Part shown: positions 7,910 through 16,654 of the stretch, piece by piece
Position numbering within the stretch: position 1 is the first letter of the stretch
Layout: the number at the start of each line of letters is the position of its first letter
DNA from: DUQU01 sp964481475
GTDB lineage: Bacteria > Bacillota_I > Bacilli_A > Acholeplasmatales > UBA5453
Assembly: GCA_964481475.1 (NCBI GenBank)
Contig: CAYZTG010000004.1
Location: 1-55,859 of the forward strand
Length of the DNA stretch: 55,859 nucleotides
Direction: 5' to 3'
Program-made: the position numbers and the translations under genes
Notes under the pieces: generated by a model
Database searches by the model: none
Told to the model about the DNA's origin: nothing
The model's input: only the letters and a program-made list of their open reading frames with translations

Positions 7910-9823
7910 TCACATTTTATTGTTCTTAAAATACATTAGAAAATCTTCTTTTGCGTCTAAAAAGATTTTTATATCTTTATTTAGATCAGCATAAGTAAAA
8001 TCGATCATCCCACTTTGTTTTAAACCTAAAAATTCTCCCGGCCCTCTATTTTCCAAATCATATTCAGAAAGAATAAAACCATCATTAGTATTTTTAAAAA
8101 TATTTAGTCTCTCAATATCGCTATCTTCACTAAGAACATAACAATAACTTTGTAAATCGCTTCTACCAACTCTTCCTCTTAATTGATGAAGTTGTGATAG
8201 ACCAAAAAATTCCCCATTAAAAATAACCATCATCGTTGCATGCTTAATATCAACTCCAACTTCAATAACAGTTGTTGATACCAAAATAGCTCCATGATCG
8301 TTTTTAAATTTATTCATTACTTCTTCTTTTTCCTTTGAACTTAATTTTCCATGCATTAAATAAACTTTATCATAAAAAATACTAGCAAGTTTTTCATACA
8401 TTGAATAGACGTTTTCTCCACGAGCTTCACTTTCAATCGATGGGGTTACAACATAAATATTATGTCCTTTTTCTAATTCTTTTTGAATATGTTTAAAGAC
8501 ACTATCTTGCTCGGATTGATTAAAGTAATAAGTTTCAACTTCTTTTCTATCCTTTGGTTTTTCCCTTATGTTAGATATTTCCATATCACCAAGAATTACT
8601 GTAGCCAGTGTTCTTGGGATTGGAGTTGCTGTTAAATAGCAAATATCGCTAACGCCTTTAGATTCCAATGACTCTCTTGCTAAAACTCCAAAACGATGTT
8701 GCTCATCTATAACCACAAAACCTAAGTTCTTAAAAATTGTATCGTCGGTTATCAATGCATGTGTCCCAACAACTAAATCAACATCACCCATCAAAATGTC
8801 TTTTTTTATAACTTGTTTATTAATTGTTGAACCAGTTAATAAAGCAATTCTTAAATTAGGAAAATAACTTTTAAATGTTTCGAAATGTTGCTGGGCAAGT
8901 ATTTCTGTTGGAGCCATAAAAGCACTTTGAAAATTAGCTGTTTTCATTCCATATATCGCAATTCCAACGACGATTGTTTTACCACTCCCAACATCTCCTT
9001 GAATTAGTCTTTTTCTAACTTTAGGATTTTTAAAATCTTTAAATAAATCATTTGCAGCTTCTTTTTGATCATTAGTTAATTCAAAAGGAATAGTTTTAAT
9101 AAAGCTCTTAACTTTTTCAATATCATATAATCTTTGTTCTTTAAATAGATTTTCTTCTTCCATAGAATTATTAAAGATCATATTTTGGAACGCAAAGGCC
9201 TCTTCATATTTTAATCTATAGATTGCTCTGTCTAGTTGTTCTTTTGATTTGGGAAAGTGAAGTGCATGAATCATCTCCCATTTAGATATTAAATTTCTTT
9301 TATGGATAATTTCTTTTGAAAAATTTTCTTCAACTCTATATAACTTGTTTTGATAAATTTGAACAATTAGTTTACTTATATTTGTATCATAAATTCCTTC
9401 AATATTATAAACCGGCTTAAAGTCTTTCTCTATTGGTTTTAAAAAGATCGAACTCGCCGTTATTTCTTTTTTCCTTTTATTAAATCTCCCTTTTATTTGA
9501 ATAATCATTCCTTCTTTTAATGTTTCTTTCAAATATCCTCTTCTATAAGCAATAATATTATAGACTTCATTATCAACAAGAAGTTTAAATCTTAAGCTCT
9601 CTAAATTATTTTTATGCATCACAACTAATGGTACACTCTCAACTTTGCCAATTACAGTTACATCGGTGTTATCGACAGCCAACAAAAGAGAACTTTCTTC
9701 AAATGAAAGGTATTTTTTAGGGAAATATTCAATTAAATCTTGAGTAGAAAAAATATTATGGTTATTCAATATTTCTAATGTTTTCTCTCCTACTCCGTTA
9801 ATCTCTTTTAATGAATTTGTCAT
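7910..9823 (-). CDS. recG: ATP-dependent DNA helicase RecG
   Basis: 637 residues, slightly short (Bacillus enzyme about 680). It remodels stalled forks and branched recombination intermediates. An N-terminal helix-hairpin-helix and OB-fold wedge domain (about 1-130) precedes the superfamily-2 helicase motor: Walker A GDVGSGKT (276-283), DEQH box near 371, TATPIPRT, and the QLRGRVGRSD motif VI. The start ATG overlaps the aroC stop (ATGA), so the repair gene is translated as part of the shikimate operon. Confidence 0.97.
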   Translation of the reverse strand: MTNSLKEINGVGEKTLEILNNHNIFSTQDLIEYFPKKYLSFEESSLLLAVDNTDVTVIGKVESVPLVVMHKNNLESLRFKLLVDNEVYNIIAYRRGYLKETLKEGMIIQIKGRFNKRKKEITASSIFLKPIEKDFKPVYNIEGIYDTNISKLIVQIYQNKLYRVEENFSKEIIHKRNLISKWEMIHALHFPKSKEQLDRAIYRLKYEEAFAFQNMIFNNSMEEENLFKEQRLYDIEKVKSFIKTIPFELTNDQKEAANDLFKDFKNPKVRKRLIQGDVGSGKTIVVGIAIYGMKTANFQSAFMAPTEILAQQHFETFKSYFPNLRIALLTGSTINKQVIKKDILMGDVDLVVGTHALITDDTIFKNLGFVVIDEQHRFGVLARESLESKGVSDICYLTATPIPRTLATVILGDMEISNIREKPKDRKEVETYYFNQSEQDSVFKHIQKELEKGHNIYVVTPSIESEARGENVYSMYEKLASIFYDKVYLMHGKLSSKEKEEVMNKFKNDHGAILVSTTVIEVGVDIKHATMMVIFNGEFFGLSQLHQLRGRVGRSDLQSYCYVLSEDSDIERLNIFKNTNDGFILSEYDLENRGPGEFLGLKQSGMIDFTYADLNKDIKIFLDAKEDFLMYFKNNKM

Positions 9824-10809
9824 TTACCTACCTTATTTAACAAGAACAAATCAGCTAGGGCCACCATAATCGAATTTTCAATAATAACTTTAATTCTTTC
9901 GCCAATGAAAGTGTCATGATTGCCTTTGTTTTCTAACATTTCCATCTTCTTTTTCTCAAAATCAAATGTTTGAATTTGTTTCTTAAATGAACTAATGGGC
10001 CTAATAAATGTATTAATAATTAAATAATTTCCATTTGTTATTCCTCTATTAATTCCTCCTGAATGGTTTGTTTTAGTTCTACCAGTCTCATCGATAAAAA
10101 CATCAACATATTCGCTGCCAAGCAGCTCAACTCCACTAAAACCAATCCCAAAACTTACTCCTTTTACACTTGGAATACTATAAAGAATATGACTAATCAT
10201 TCCCTCAACAGTATCAAAGAAAGGTTCTCCCAAGCCAACATCTAAATTACTAATTGTAGTTGTTAAAATAGCCCCAACCGATTCATTAGCATTTTTTATC
10301 TCTTGAAGATACTCGTCTAACTTACTAAAATCAGTTAAAGTTCCTACTTTACTAAACTCTGTTTTTATATCAATGTCTTTTAAAATCATTTTAGCAAATG
10401 ATCCCGCGATTACTAATCCAATAGAGAGTCTTCCGCTAAAATGTCCAGTTCCTGGTAAATTATGTAATCCTTTATACTTTTCCTTTAAAACGTAATCAGC
10501 GTGAGATGGGCGATGATGATTATGATAATTTCGATATGAGTCACTTTCAAAAGACTTATTCAATACTCTTATTAAAACTGGACTTCCTACAGTTACACCG
10601 TTATAAACTCCGCTTTCAATAATAATCTCATCTGCTTCTTTTCTTGGTGTTTCAAAGAAATCTTTTGGATTTCTTCTTTTTAAATCACTTTTTATTAAAT
10701 CTTCATCAACTAAAAGACCTACAGGTATGCCATCAATTAAAACACCCACGGACATTCCGTGCGATTCACCAAATAAACTAATTTTAAATATTCTACCAAA
10801 TGTATTCAT
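9820..10809 (-). CDS. aroC: chorismate synthase
   Basis: 329 residues, shorter than the common 350-390. It converts EPSP to chorismate using reduced FMN, the last shikimate step. Recognised blocks: FGESHG near the N-terminus, HHRPSHADY (signature 1 region), GTGHFSGRLS, LGEPFFDTVEG and GGINRGITNG. The GHFSGRL block is the clostridial rather than the enterobacterial form (RGGGRSSGRET). The 5' end overlaps aroE by 17 bases and the 3' end overlaps recG by 4. Confidence 0.95.
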   Translation of the reverse strand: MNTFGRIFKISLFGESHGMSVGVLIDGIPVGLLVDEDLIKSDLKRRNPKDFFETPRKEADEIIIESGVYNGVTVGSPVLIRVLNKSFESDSYRNYHNHHRPSHADYVLKEKYKGLHNLPGTGHFSGRLSIGLVIAGSFAKMILKDIDIKTEFSKVGTLTDFSKLDEYLQEIKNANESVGAILTTTISNLDVGLGEPFFDTVEGMISHILYSIPSVKGVSFGIGFSGVELLGSEYVDVFIDETGRTKTNHSGGINRGITNGNYLIINTFIRPISSFKKQIQTFDFEKKKMEMLENKGNHDTFIGERIKVIIENSIMVALADLFLLNKVGK

Positions 10810-11572
10810 TATTTATCTCCTCTATCATTAGTTTAACTGTTTGTTCATCTTTTTTAAGTTCTCGTTCAAACCAAATTTCATTAGCATATATAGCTTGTAA
10901 AATTAGCATTTCAAGACCATTAACACTTCTTTTAGCTAATTTCATTAGTTCCGTTTCTTTTGGTCTATAGTTTAGATCGATGACTAAATCCAAAGATTGG
11001 TAATCTGCTTTTACTAGTAATCCGGGATTATTTATATTACCAATAGGTGTTGCATTAATTAATGTTTTCACATCTTTAATATGATGAAAATCTTCATATG
11101 TAATCACCTTCTCAAAAGGTAGTACTCTATCAATATTTCGGGTAACTACAATAACTTCAAAGTTCATCTCCTTAAATACTTGATAACAAACTTTAGCAGC
11201 CCCACCAGTCCCTAAAAGGTAAACTTTTTTTTCATTAAATTTCTCTTTACCAATAATCTTTTTAAAGGCATAATAATCGGTATTATAACCAATTAATAAC
11301 TCATCTTTTATCTTCACAGTATTAACAGCCCCAACTTTATCAACTACATCAACAACAATATCAAGGTACTTTATTACCTCTTCTTTATAAGGGATAGTAA
11401 TATTAAAGCCTTTATATTTTAAATATTCTTTGTTCTTGAAGAAGTTTACAAACTCTATTTCATTAATATCCATTATTGTGTAATTAATGTCTAATTTATT
11501 TATTTTACCAATTAAATTATGTATTTTATTTGACAAAGTATAACTAATATCTCGTCCAATTAGAAACATCAT
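10793..11572 (-). CDS. aroE: shikimate dehydrogenase
   Basis: 259 residues. Reduces 3-dehydroshikimate to shikimate with NADPH. Catalytic Lys lies in GFNITIPYK, the substrate Asp region in GAVNTV, the nucleotide-binding glycine loop is LGTGGAAKV, and INATPIG and GLEMLILQA are family blocks. The N-terminal substrate pocket, normally HSxSPxIHN, reads YTLSNKIHN: the first Ser is Thr, the second is kept. Two adjacent ATGs (11572 and 11569) are possible starts, the first overlapping the chorismate mutase TGA. Confidence 0.93.
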   Translation of the reverse strand: MMFLIGRDISYTLSNKIHNLIGKINKLDINYTIMDINEIEFVNFFKNKEYLKYKGFNITIPYKEEVIKYLDIVVDVVDKVGAVNTVKIKDELLIGYNTDYYAFKKIIGKEKFNEKKVYLLGTGGAAKVCYQVFKEMNFEVIVVTRNIDRVLPFEKVITYEDFHHIKDVKTLINATPIGNINNPGLLVKADYQSLDLVIDLNYRPKETELMKLAKRSVNGLEMLILQAIYANEIWFERELKKDEQTVKLMIEEINNEYIW

Positions 11573-11820
11573 TTTTGTTGAAATTCCTTTGATAATTCTA
11601 TCAATTTATCATAAAAAACACTAAACAAATCCTCAAATTCAGTAAAAACTTCTTTGGTAACTCTTGCTTTTAAGTAAGTTTCCCTATCCTTATCTTCAAT
11701 TTCAATTTTCATTTCTTCTTTAACACTTTTTATTTTTTTTACAACTTCGAATCTTTGATTAAAAAGCTTAGCAATCTCAAGATCAATGTTTTCAATTTCT
11801 TTTCTATATTCAACTAACAT
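11569..11820 (-). CDS. aroQ: chorismate mutase, AroQ type, stand-alone
   Basis: 83 residues, the usual size of a single AroQ-fold domain. It rearranges chorismate to prephenate for Phe and Tyr synthesis. The arginine, lysine and acidic pattern matches: YRKEIENID, FNQRFEVVKKIKSVK, then EDKDRETYLKARV. The ATG at 11820 sits 8 bases after AGGGGG; an upstream TTG is rejected. In Bacillus this domain is fused to DAHP synthase; here it is separate and between aroA and aroE. It overlaps aroA by 11 bases. Confidence 0.9.
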   Translation of the reverse strand: MLVEYRKEIENIDLEIAKLFNQRFEVVKKIKSVKEEMKIEIEDKDRETYLKARVTKEVFTEFEDLFSVFYDKLIELSKEFQQK

Positions 11821-12991
11821 CAATAATACCCCCTAATAATTTAAAATCATCAATAAAAGTAGGATAACTTTTATCTATTGAGCTAATGCTATTAATAACT
11901 AACCCTTCTGCTAATACTGAGCCAAGTATAATCATACTCATTGCTATTCTATGATCATTATAATCAGAAACTTTAACTCCACCTACTAATTTAGCTGGAT
12001 AAAAAGTTAACTCATCACCCTCTAAACTAAACTTTGCTCCCACTAAGCTTAAATTAAAGAGCATTTTATCTAATCTATTTGATTCTTTATAGACCAAATT
12101 TTCTAACCCTCTAAATTTTATACTATAATCTTGAAGTGCTGCATATACAAATAGAATTGGCGCTAAATCGGGGTAATGATAAAGATTTATTTCCTTTTGT
12201 CTAATTAGATTATAAATTTCCTTATCACCTTGTTTAGAATCCTTGTTCAGACTTTTCATTTTAATATCAGCTCCCAAATGATTGGCAACTAAAAAAAATG
12301 CTGCATTAGAATAATCATTTTCTACTTCATAATTATTTTTAGTAATCTTTTGTGATCCTTTTATAAAATAACCTTCTTCATTCTTTTCAATCTTAATACC
12401 CATTCTTTCAAGCAGATCAATCGTAATATCTAAATATGGCTTTGAAGGAGTCTCATCTAAAACAATTTGAGAGTCACCTTTTACAAAAGGCAAAGTCATC
12501 AACAATCCACTAATAAACTGACTAGATATAGTTTTAGGAATAAAATATTTATATCCCCTTAAAGATCCACTAATAATAACCTTATTAGCCTTTATAATAT
12601 ATTCAATCTTCTCGTTTTTAAATATCTCTTGATAAATGTCATTAAATCTTCTTTTAAGGTTATCACTTAAAGCTATTTCTAACCGATTAACATGAAGCAA
12701 GGAAAAAGGGATAATAAATCTTAATGTTGAGGCAGATTCACTTAAACTAATTGTTGCCATTTCAACTTTTTTTACTTTATTTATAATAAGTTTATTTTCA
12801 TTTATTTTAACACTAAACCCCAATGCTTCAATAGCTTTAATGGTTTCTAGCGTATCTTTAGCGATTAAACAATTGTTTATTTCAAACTCATCGACTAATG
12901 TAGCTAATAATAATACCCGGTGGCTTATGCTTTTAGAAGGGACACCACTATAATCACCTTTTAAAAATGCTTTTTTAACGTAGTAACTCAT
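11810..12991 (-). CDS. aroA: EPSP synthase
   Basis: 393 residues, a compact form (usual 420-430). It transfers enolpyruvate from PEP to shikimate 3-phosphate. Conserved: PSKSISHR near residue 18, ASTLRF at 87-92, DYSNAAFF, DHRIAMS and the final YPTFIDDF. The residue matching Escherichia coli Gly96, next to the PEP/glyphosate site, is Ala87. It overlaps aroB by 17 bases at the 5' end and the chorismate mutase gene at the 3' end. It ends in TGA, one of several proofs that UGA is a stop here. Confidence 0.95.
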   Translation of the reverse strand: MSYYVKKAFLKGDYSGVPSKSISHRVLLLATLVDEFEINNCLIAKDTLETIKAIEALGFSVKINENKLIINKVKKVEMATISLSESASTLRFIIPFSLLHVNRLEIALSDNLKRRFNDIYQEIFKNEKIEYIIKANKVIISGSLRGYKYFIPKTISSQFISGLLMTLPFVKGDSQIVLDETPSKPYLDITIDLLERMGIKIEKNEEGYFIKGSQKITKNNYEVENDYSNAAFFLVANHLGADIKMKSLNKDSKQGDKEIYNLIRQKEINLYHYPDLAPILFVYAALQDYSIKFRGLENLVYKESNRLDKMLFNLSLVGAKFSLEGDELTFYPAKLVGGVKVSDYNDHRIAMSMIILGSVLAEGLVINSISSIDKSYPTFIDDFKLLGGIIDVS

Positions 12992-13961
12992 AGAGGAAAT
13001 CCACCTTCAAACTATAAATAACAGCTTTCTTATCAATTAAAATAAAATCAATAAAGCCATTTGTTACTTTTTTGTCAAACTTAATATCTTCAACTAATCT
13101 ACTTAAGTTCCCTTGGTATGGTTTAATACTAAAACGATCGAAAAAATTATAAAGCATTTTTAAATCAGCTTCTTTTGAGACATTTAACTCAATACCTATC
13201 TTAAAAGCAATTTCCATTCCTTGAAAAACAGCTATCCCATGGGGGACCTTATAATTAGACTCTTTTTCAATAGCATGACCAAAAGTGTGACCAAAATTAA
13301 GGATCTTGCGGAGATTATGTTCATAATAATCTTTTTTAGTAATTTTTAATTTCACTTTTTGTGTTTTTCTAATTAATTCTTCCGATATATTGTTATCTCT
13401 CATCAAATCAAATATTTTACGATCACTAATAAAAGCTGATTTAACTATTTCACTATAACCATTAATAAGTTCTTTCTCATCCAAAGTATTTAATAATGGA
13501 AGATGAATTAAAACTAGTCCAGCTTTAAATACACCCAAAAGGTTTTTCCCTTCTTTAGTGTTTATTCCAACCTTACCACCAATACTAGAATCTACCATAG
13601 CAAGTAAGGTTGTAGGAATGTTAAGATAGTTAACTCCTCTTAAAATAGTCCCGGCAACAAACCCTGCTAAGTCACCAACAGAACCACCACCAAATGAGAC
13701 AATAACATCATTTTTTGAAATATTTAAATTTATTATTTCGCTAGTCACTTTTTCGTATTCATATAAAGTTTTTGCCTGTTCATTTTCGGAAACTATAATT
13801 ATTTCTTTTTTTAAACCGCCAAAAAGTTCCTCCAAAAAAAGTCCTTGTTTTTTATAAATAGTTTCATCAGTTATAATAAAAAACTTACTTTTTTCAAATT
13901 CTTTTAACTTTATTTTAAATTTATCGATTTCAAAGATAATCTTATTTTTTATTATTTTCAT
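12975..13961 (-). CDS. aroB: 3-dehydroquinate synthase
   Basis: 328 residues. It converts DAHP to 3-dehydroquinate using bound NAD and a divalent metal. The NAD loop GGGSVGDLAGFVAGT, the catalytic-site stretch MVDSSIGGKVGIN, the metal ligand region NFGHTFGHAIE and PHGIAVFQGM are all present. ATG at 13961 follows AAAGGA. It is 9 bases downstream of aroF and overlaps aroA. Confidence 0.96.
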   Translation of the reverse strand: MKIIKNKIIFEIDKFKIKLKEFEKSKFFIITDETIYKKQGLFLEELFGGLKKEIIIVSENEQAKTLYEYEKVTSEIINLNISKNDVIVSFGGGSVGDLAGFVAGTILRGVNYLNIPTTLLAMVDSSIGGKVGINTKEGKNLLGVFKAGLVLIHLPLLNTLDEKELINGYSEIVKSAFISDRKIFDLMRDNNISEELIRKTQKVKLKITKKDYYEHNLRKILNFGHTFGHAIEKESNYKVPHGIAVFQGMEIAFKIGIELNVSKEADLKMLYNFFDRFSIKPYQGNLSRLVEDIKFDKKVTNGFIDFILIDKKAVIYSLKVDFLYELLR

Positions 13962-13970
13962 GGTTTTCCT

Positions 13971-14966
13971 TTATAAAATAGTTTTTAATTTATTAATTTC
14001 TTTAACCAATCTTTCTAATTCCTCAAAATCAATTGCTTGAAAGGGGTCGCTTAAAGACTTTTCGGGTTCAGGATGAGTCTCTATTAAAACTCCATCAGCA
14101 CCAACAACATAACTAGCTAAACTTAAAGCTCTTACCATATCACGTCTCCCTGAACCATGAGACGGATCAACAATAATCGGTAGATGTGTTAGTTCTTTTA
14201 AGGCAATTACAGAACTTAAATCTAAGGTATTTCTCGTTTTATCACTAATAGTTTTTAAGCCTCTTTCACAAAGAATAATATTTTCATTTCCACCAAGCAT
14301 GATATATTCAGCACTCATCAACCACTCATCGATTGTTGCACTAGGCCCTCTTTTTAAGATAATAGGTTTCTTTGTTTTACTGCCTAATTCTCTAAGTAAT
14401 TCATAGTTTTGCATATTACGTGCTCCGACTTGATAGGCATCTACGTATTTATCATATTCTTCAATTAGGTTGTAGTCGAGTATTTCTGATACTGAAGCGA
14501 TATTATATTTTTTCGATGTTTCAAATAATATTTTAAGTCCTTGGCTCTTTTGACCTTGAAAATCATAGGGAGAGGTTCTTGGTTTATACGTTCCACCCCT
14601 AATAATATTGATGCCAAGACTAGTTAATTTTTCTGCAATTTCTTCCATTATTTTAGGTGTCTCAACTGAACATGGCCCAGCAATAATTTTAAAATCTTTA
14701 CCTATGTTTTCTCTTCCTGCAAAGTTGATTACGCTATCTTCTTTTTGAAAGGCTCTACTAACTAGCACATATTTATCATTAGAAAACATCTCTAAGTTCG
14801 GGAATGCTTCTATAAGTTCATTATTGATAAAATGATTATCTTCAATTTTTATTGCTTGGCTATTTAGATAATCATTTTTAGTATATTTAATTCCTTTTTT
14901 TAATAAAAACTCTAATAATTTAGATGTTTCTTCCTTACTAGTTTTATTACTAATTTTTATAATCAT
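13971..14966 (-). CDS. aroF: DAHP synthase, type I beta
   Basis: 331 residues. It condenses PEP and erythrose 4-phosphate, the first step of the pathway. Residues 1-65 resemble the ferredoxin-like regulatory domain of the Thermotoga enzyme, which senses Tyr or Phe; the barrel follows with AGPCSVET, GARNMQNYELL, KRGPSATIDEW, LCERGLKT, DPSHGSGRR and ETHPEPEKS. First gene of the aro operon, with AGAGGTG before its ATG and a promoter just after the mscL terminator. No chorismate mutase domain is fused. Confidence 0.96.
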   Translation of the reverse strand: MIIKISNKTSKEETSKLLEFLLKKGIKYTKNDYLNSQAIKIEDNHFINNELIEAFPNLEMFSNDKYVLVSRAFQKEDSVINFAGRENIGKDFKIIAGPCSVETPKIMEEIAEKLTSLGINIIRGGTYKPRTSPYDFQGQKSQGLKILFETSKKYNIASVSEILDYNLIEEYDKYVDAYQVGARNMQNYELLRELGSKTKKPIILKRGPSATIDEWLMSAEYIMLGGNENIILCERGLKTISDKTRNTLDLSSVIALKELTHLPIIVDPSHGSGRRDMVRALSLASYVVGADGVLIETHPEPEKSLSDPFQAIDFEELERLVKEINKLKTIL

Positions 14967-14988
14967 AGTGCACCTCTTTACTACTAAA

Positions 14989-15017
14989 AGTTTATCATAA
15001 ACCGCTTCTCTTTACAA
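14989..15017 (-). promoter_or_regulatory. promoter of the aro operon
   Basis: Minus strand TTGTAA (15012-15017), 17 bp, then TAAACT (14989-14994) preceded by TGA, an extended -10. It is the only candidate between the mscL terminator and aroF, and would drive the run from aroF to nth. Confidence 0.5.
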
Positions 15018-15026
15018 TAAAATAAA

Positions 15027-15050
15027 AAGGGACTAACATCCCTTTTCTTA
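15027..15050 (-). terminator. terminator downstream of mscL
   Basis: Minus strand stem AAAAGGGA / TCCCTTTT with a 6-base loop, then TTTATTTTATT. It starts a few bases after the mscL stop. Confidence 0.75.
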
Positions 15051-15054
15051 GTTA

Positions 15055-15534
15055 TTATTTTTTTAAACTGTCCCTTATTTCTCTTAATAATAATACTTCT
15101 TCACTAATTACTAACTCTTCAGCAACTTCTTCGGCAGGTTCTTCTTCAGGTGTATCATTTTCAACATTTTTTTGTTTTCTCTTATTGCCTAAACTTACAA
15201 CCACTTTAATAATTACAAATAAAGTAAAGCCAATAATTAAGAAGTCAATAATACTTTGAATAAATCTTCCATAATAAAGTAACACTGAATCAGCTGACTT
15301 AACTAAAACTAACTCCCCTGCTGCATTGGTGTCATAAAAGGCAGTTCCTCTTAAAACCGAAAATTTTGCAGTTAAGTCTCCACTAAAAGGAATACTAATA
15401 ATTGGCATTAATACATCATTTACTAAGCTAGATACAATCTTATTGAATGCACCACCAATAATAATCCCTACCGCAAGATCCAATACATTTCCTCTTTTGA
15501 TAAAATCACCAAACTCTTTAAAAAAATTTTTCAT
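15055..15534 (-). CDS. mscL: large-conductance mechanosensitive channel
   Basis: 159 residues. The homopentameric channel opens under membrane tension to release solutes on hypo-osmotic shock. The first helix FIKRGNVLDLAVGIIIGGAF and the NDVLMPIIS segment are diagnostic; a second transmembrane helix lies near 88-111, and the tail has the Lys/Arg cluster KRKQK and an acidic, Glu-rich linker before a terminal helix. The acidic linker makes it longer than the typical 130-140. Last gene of yycJ-rlmH-HAD-mscL. Confidence 0.96.
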   Translation of the reverse strand: MKNFFKEFGDFIKRGNVLDLAVGIIIGGAFNKIVSSLVNDVLMPIISIPFSGDLTAKFSVLRGTAFYDTNAAGELVLVKSADSVLLYYGRFIQSIIDFLIIGFTLFVIIKVVVSLGNKRKQKNVENDTPEEEPAEEVAEELVISEEVLLLREIRDSLKK

Positions 15535-15566
15535 AAATCTTCTTTCTTCCTCTCACTTTCACCATA

Positions 15567-16214
15567 CTATTTATCTATTTCTATAATATTAATTATATCA
15601 CTAATTTTTCTAATTAATAGCGTGTTCGTATCTTTTAGTCGCTTAACTGAGTTATGACCTCCGGTAAATAAAACACACTTTACTCCCATTAGGTAAGAAA
15701 TTTGATAATCATAAGTAGTATCTCCTAAATAAATTACTTCATTAGAATCAATTTTGTTTTCTTTTAAATATTTTAAACCAAGTTTTTCTTTACCAATCGC
15801 AATTATATTATCAGTCCCAATAATCTCTTCAAAATAATGGTCAATCTTGTAGTGTTTTAATTGTGCAATTAAGTTATTTTTTTCTGATGCTGATAAACAA
15901 ATATTTTTTATCCCTTGTCTTTTTAAAAACTTTAAAGTTTCTTCAACATCATCATGAAGACTTAAATAAAGACTTCTAGGGTGATAATTTTCGATAAAAT
16001 AATTTGCAATCCTTTTAAAATTATCTTCATCTTGATAGATTCCTGCTTTTTGATAGTAGTTTTTTAAAGGAAAATCAAATATTTCTAAATATTTTTCTTT
16101 TGTAATAATAGCTTTGCTTTCATTTATAAGGATCTCGTTTAGGAGATTAATAGATAAATCCAGATCATCTAAAATTGTCCCATTAAAATCCCAAAACAGA
16201 TATTTAGTCTTCAT
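15567..16214 (-). CDS. HAD-superfamily phosphatase-like protein
   Basis: 215 residues from ATG at 16214; a GTG at 16223 overlapping the rlmH TGA is an alternative. HAD order is clear: motif I WDFNGTILDD, motif II LSAS near the middle, a Lys in GKEKLG, and motif IV GDTTYD. In motif I the second acidic residue of DxDGT is Asn (DFNGT). The nucleophile is kept, but loss of the acid/base Asp would slow a normal phosphatase. Related genes are often called phosphoglycolate phosphatase or pyrophosphatase; the substrate is unknown. Confidence 0.82.
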   Translation of the reverse strand: MKTKYLFWDFNGTILDDLDLSINLLNEILINESKAIITKEKYLEIFDFPLKNYYQKAGIYQDEDNFKRIANYFIENYHPRSLYLSLHDDVEETLKFLKRQGIKNICLSASEKNNLIAQLKHYKIDHYFEEIIGTDNIIAIGKEKLGLKYLKENKIDSNEVIYLGDTTYDYQISYLMGVKCVLFTGGHNSVKRLKDTNTLLIRKISDIINIIEIDK

Positions 16215-16219
16215 AGGCT

Positions 16220-16654
16220 TCACTTATGATAAGGATGATTAAGCTTTATTTTAAAAGCACGATAGAGCTGTTCTACAAAAATTAATCTCATTAATTGATG
16301 AGGAAAAGTAAGAGGAGAAAAACTAATCCTTTCATTTGCTCGGTGTTTAATCGCTTCGGTTACGCCAAAAGATCCTCCAATAATAAAAACAACTTCTTTG
16401 TATGTAGTTATTAAATAATCAAGTTTCTTCGAAAACTCAATACTATCAAGTAGTTCTCCTTTAATATCTAATAAAATTACATACGAATCTTCTTTAAGAT
16501 TTTTAAAAATAGCTTTTTCTTCCTTAACAATGTTTTCTTCTAAACTTTCATCTTTGACTTCTATCACTTGAACGTTATGCGAAAGTTGTTTTAAGTAGTT
16601 ATTTACTTCACTTTGGAACTTTTTCATTTTACCAACAGCAATTATTTTTATCAT
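16220..16654 (-). CDS. rlmH: 23S rRNA (pseudouridine1915-N3)-methyltransferase
   Basis: 144 residues, a little shorter than the usual 155-160. SPOUT-class enzyme that methylates the modified pseudouridine in helix 69 of 23S rRNA. Shown by IKIIAVGK at the start, the SAM-binding knot FIIGGSFGV, and the C-terminal block FPHQLMRLIFVEQLYRAF ending NHPYHK. The start overlaps the yycJ stop (ATGA). In Bacillus a htrA-type protease lies between yycJ and rlmH; here it is missing. Confidence 0.96.
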   Translation of the reverse strand: MIKIIAVGKMKKFQSEVNNYLKQLSHNVQVIEVKDESLEENIVKEEKAIFKNLKEDSYVILLDIKGELLDSIEFSKKLDYLITTYKEVVFIIGGSFGVTEAIKHRANERISFSPLTFPHQLMRLIFVEQLYRAFKIKLNHPYHK

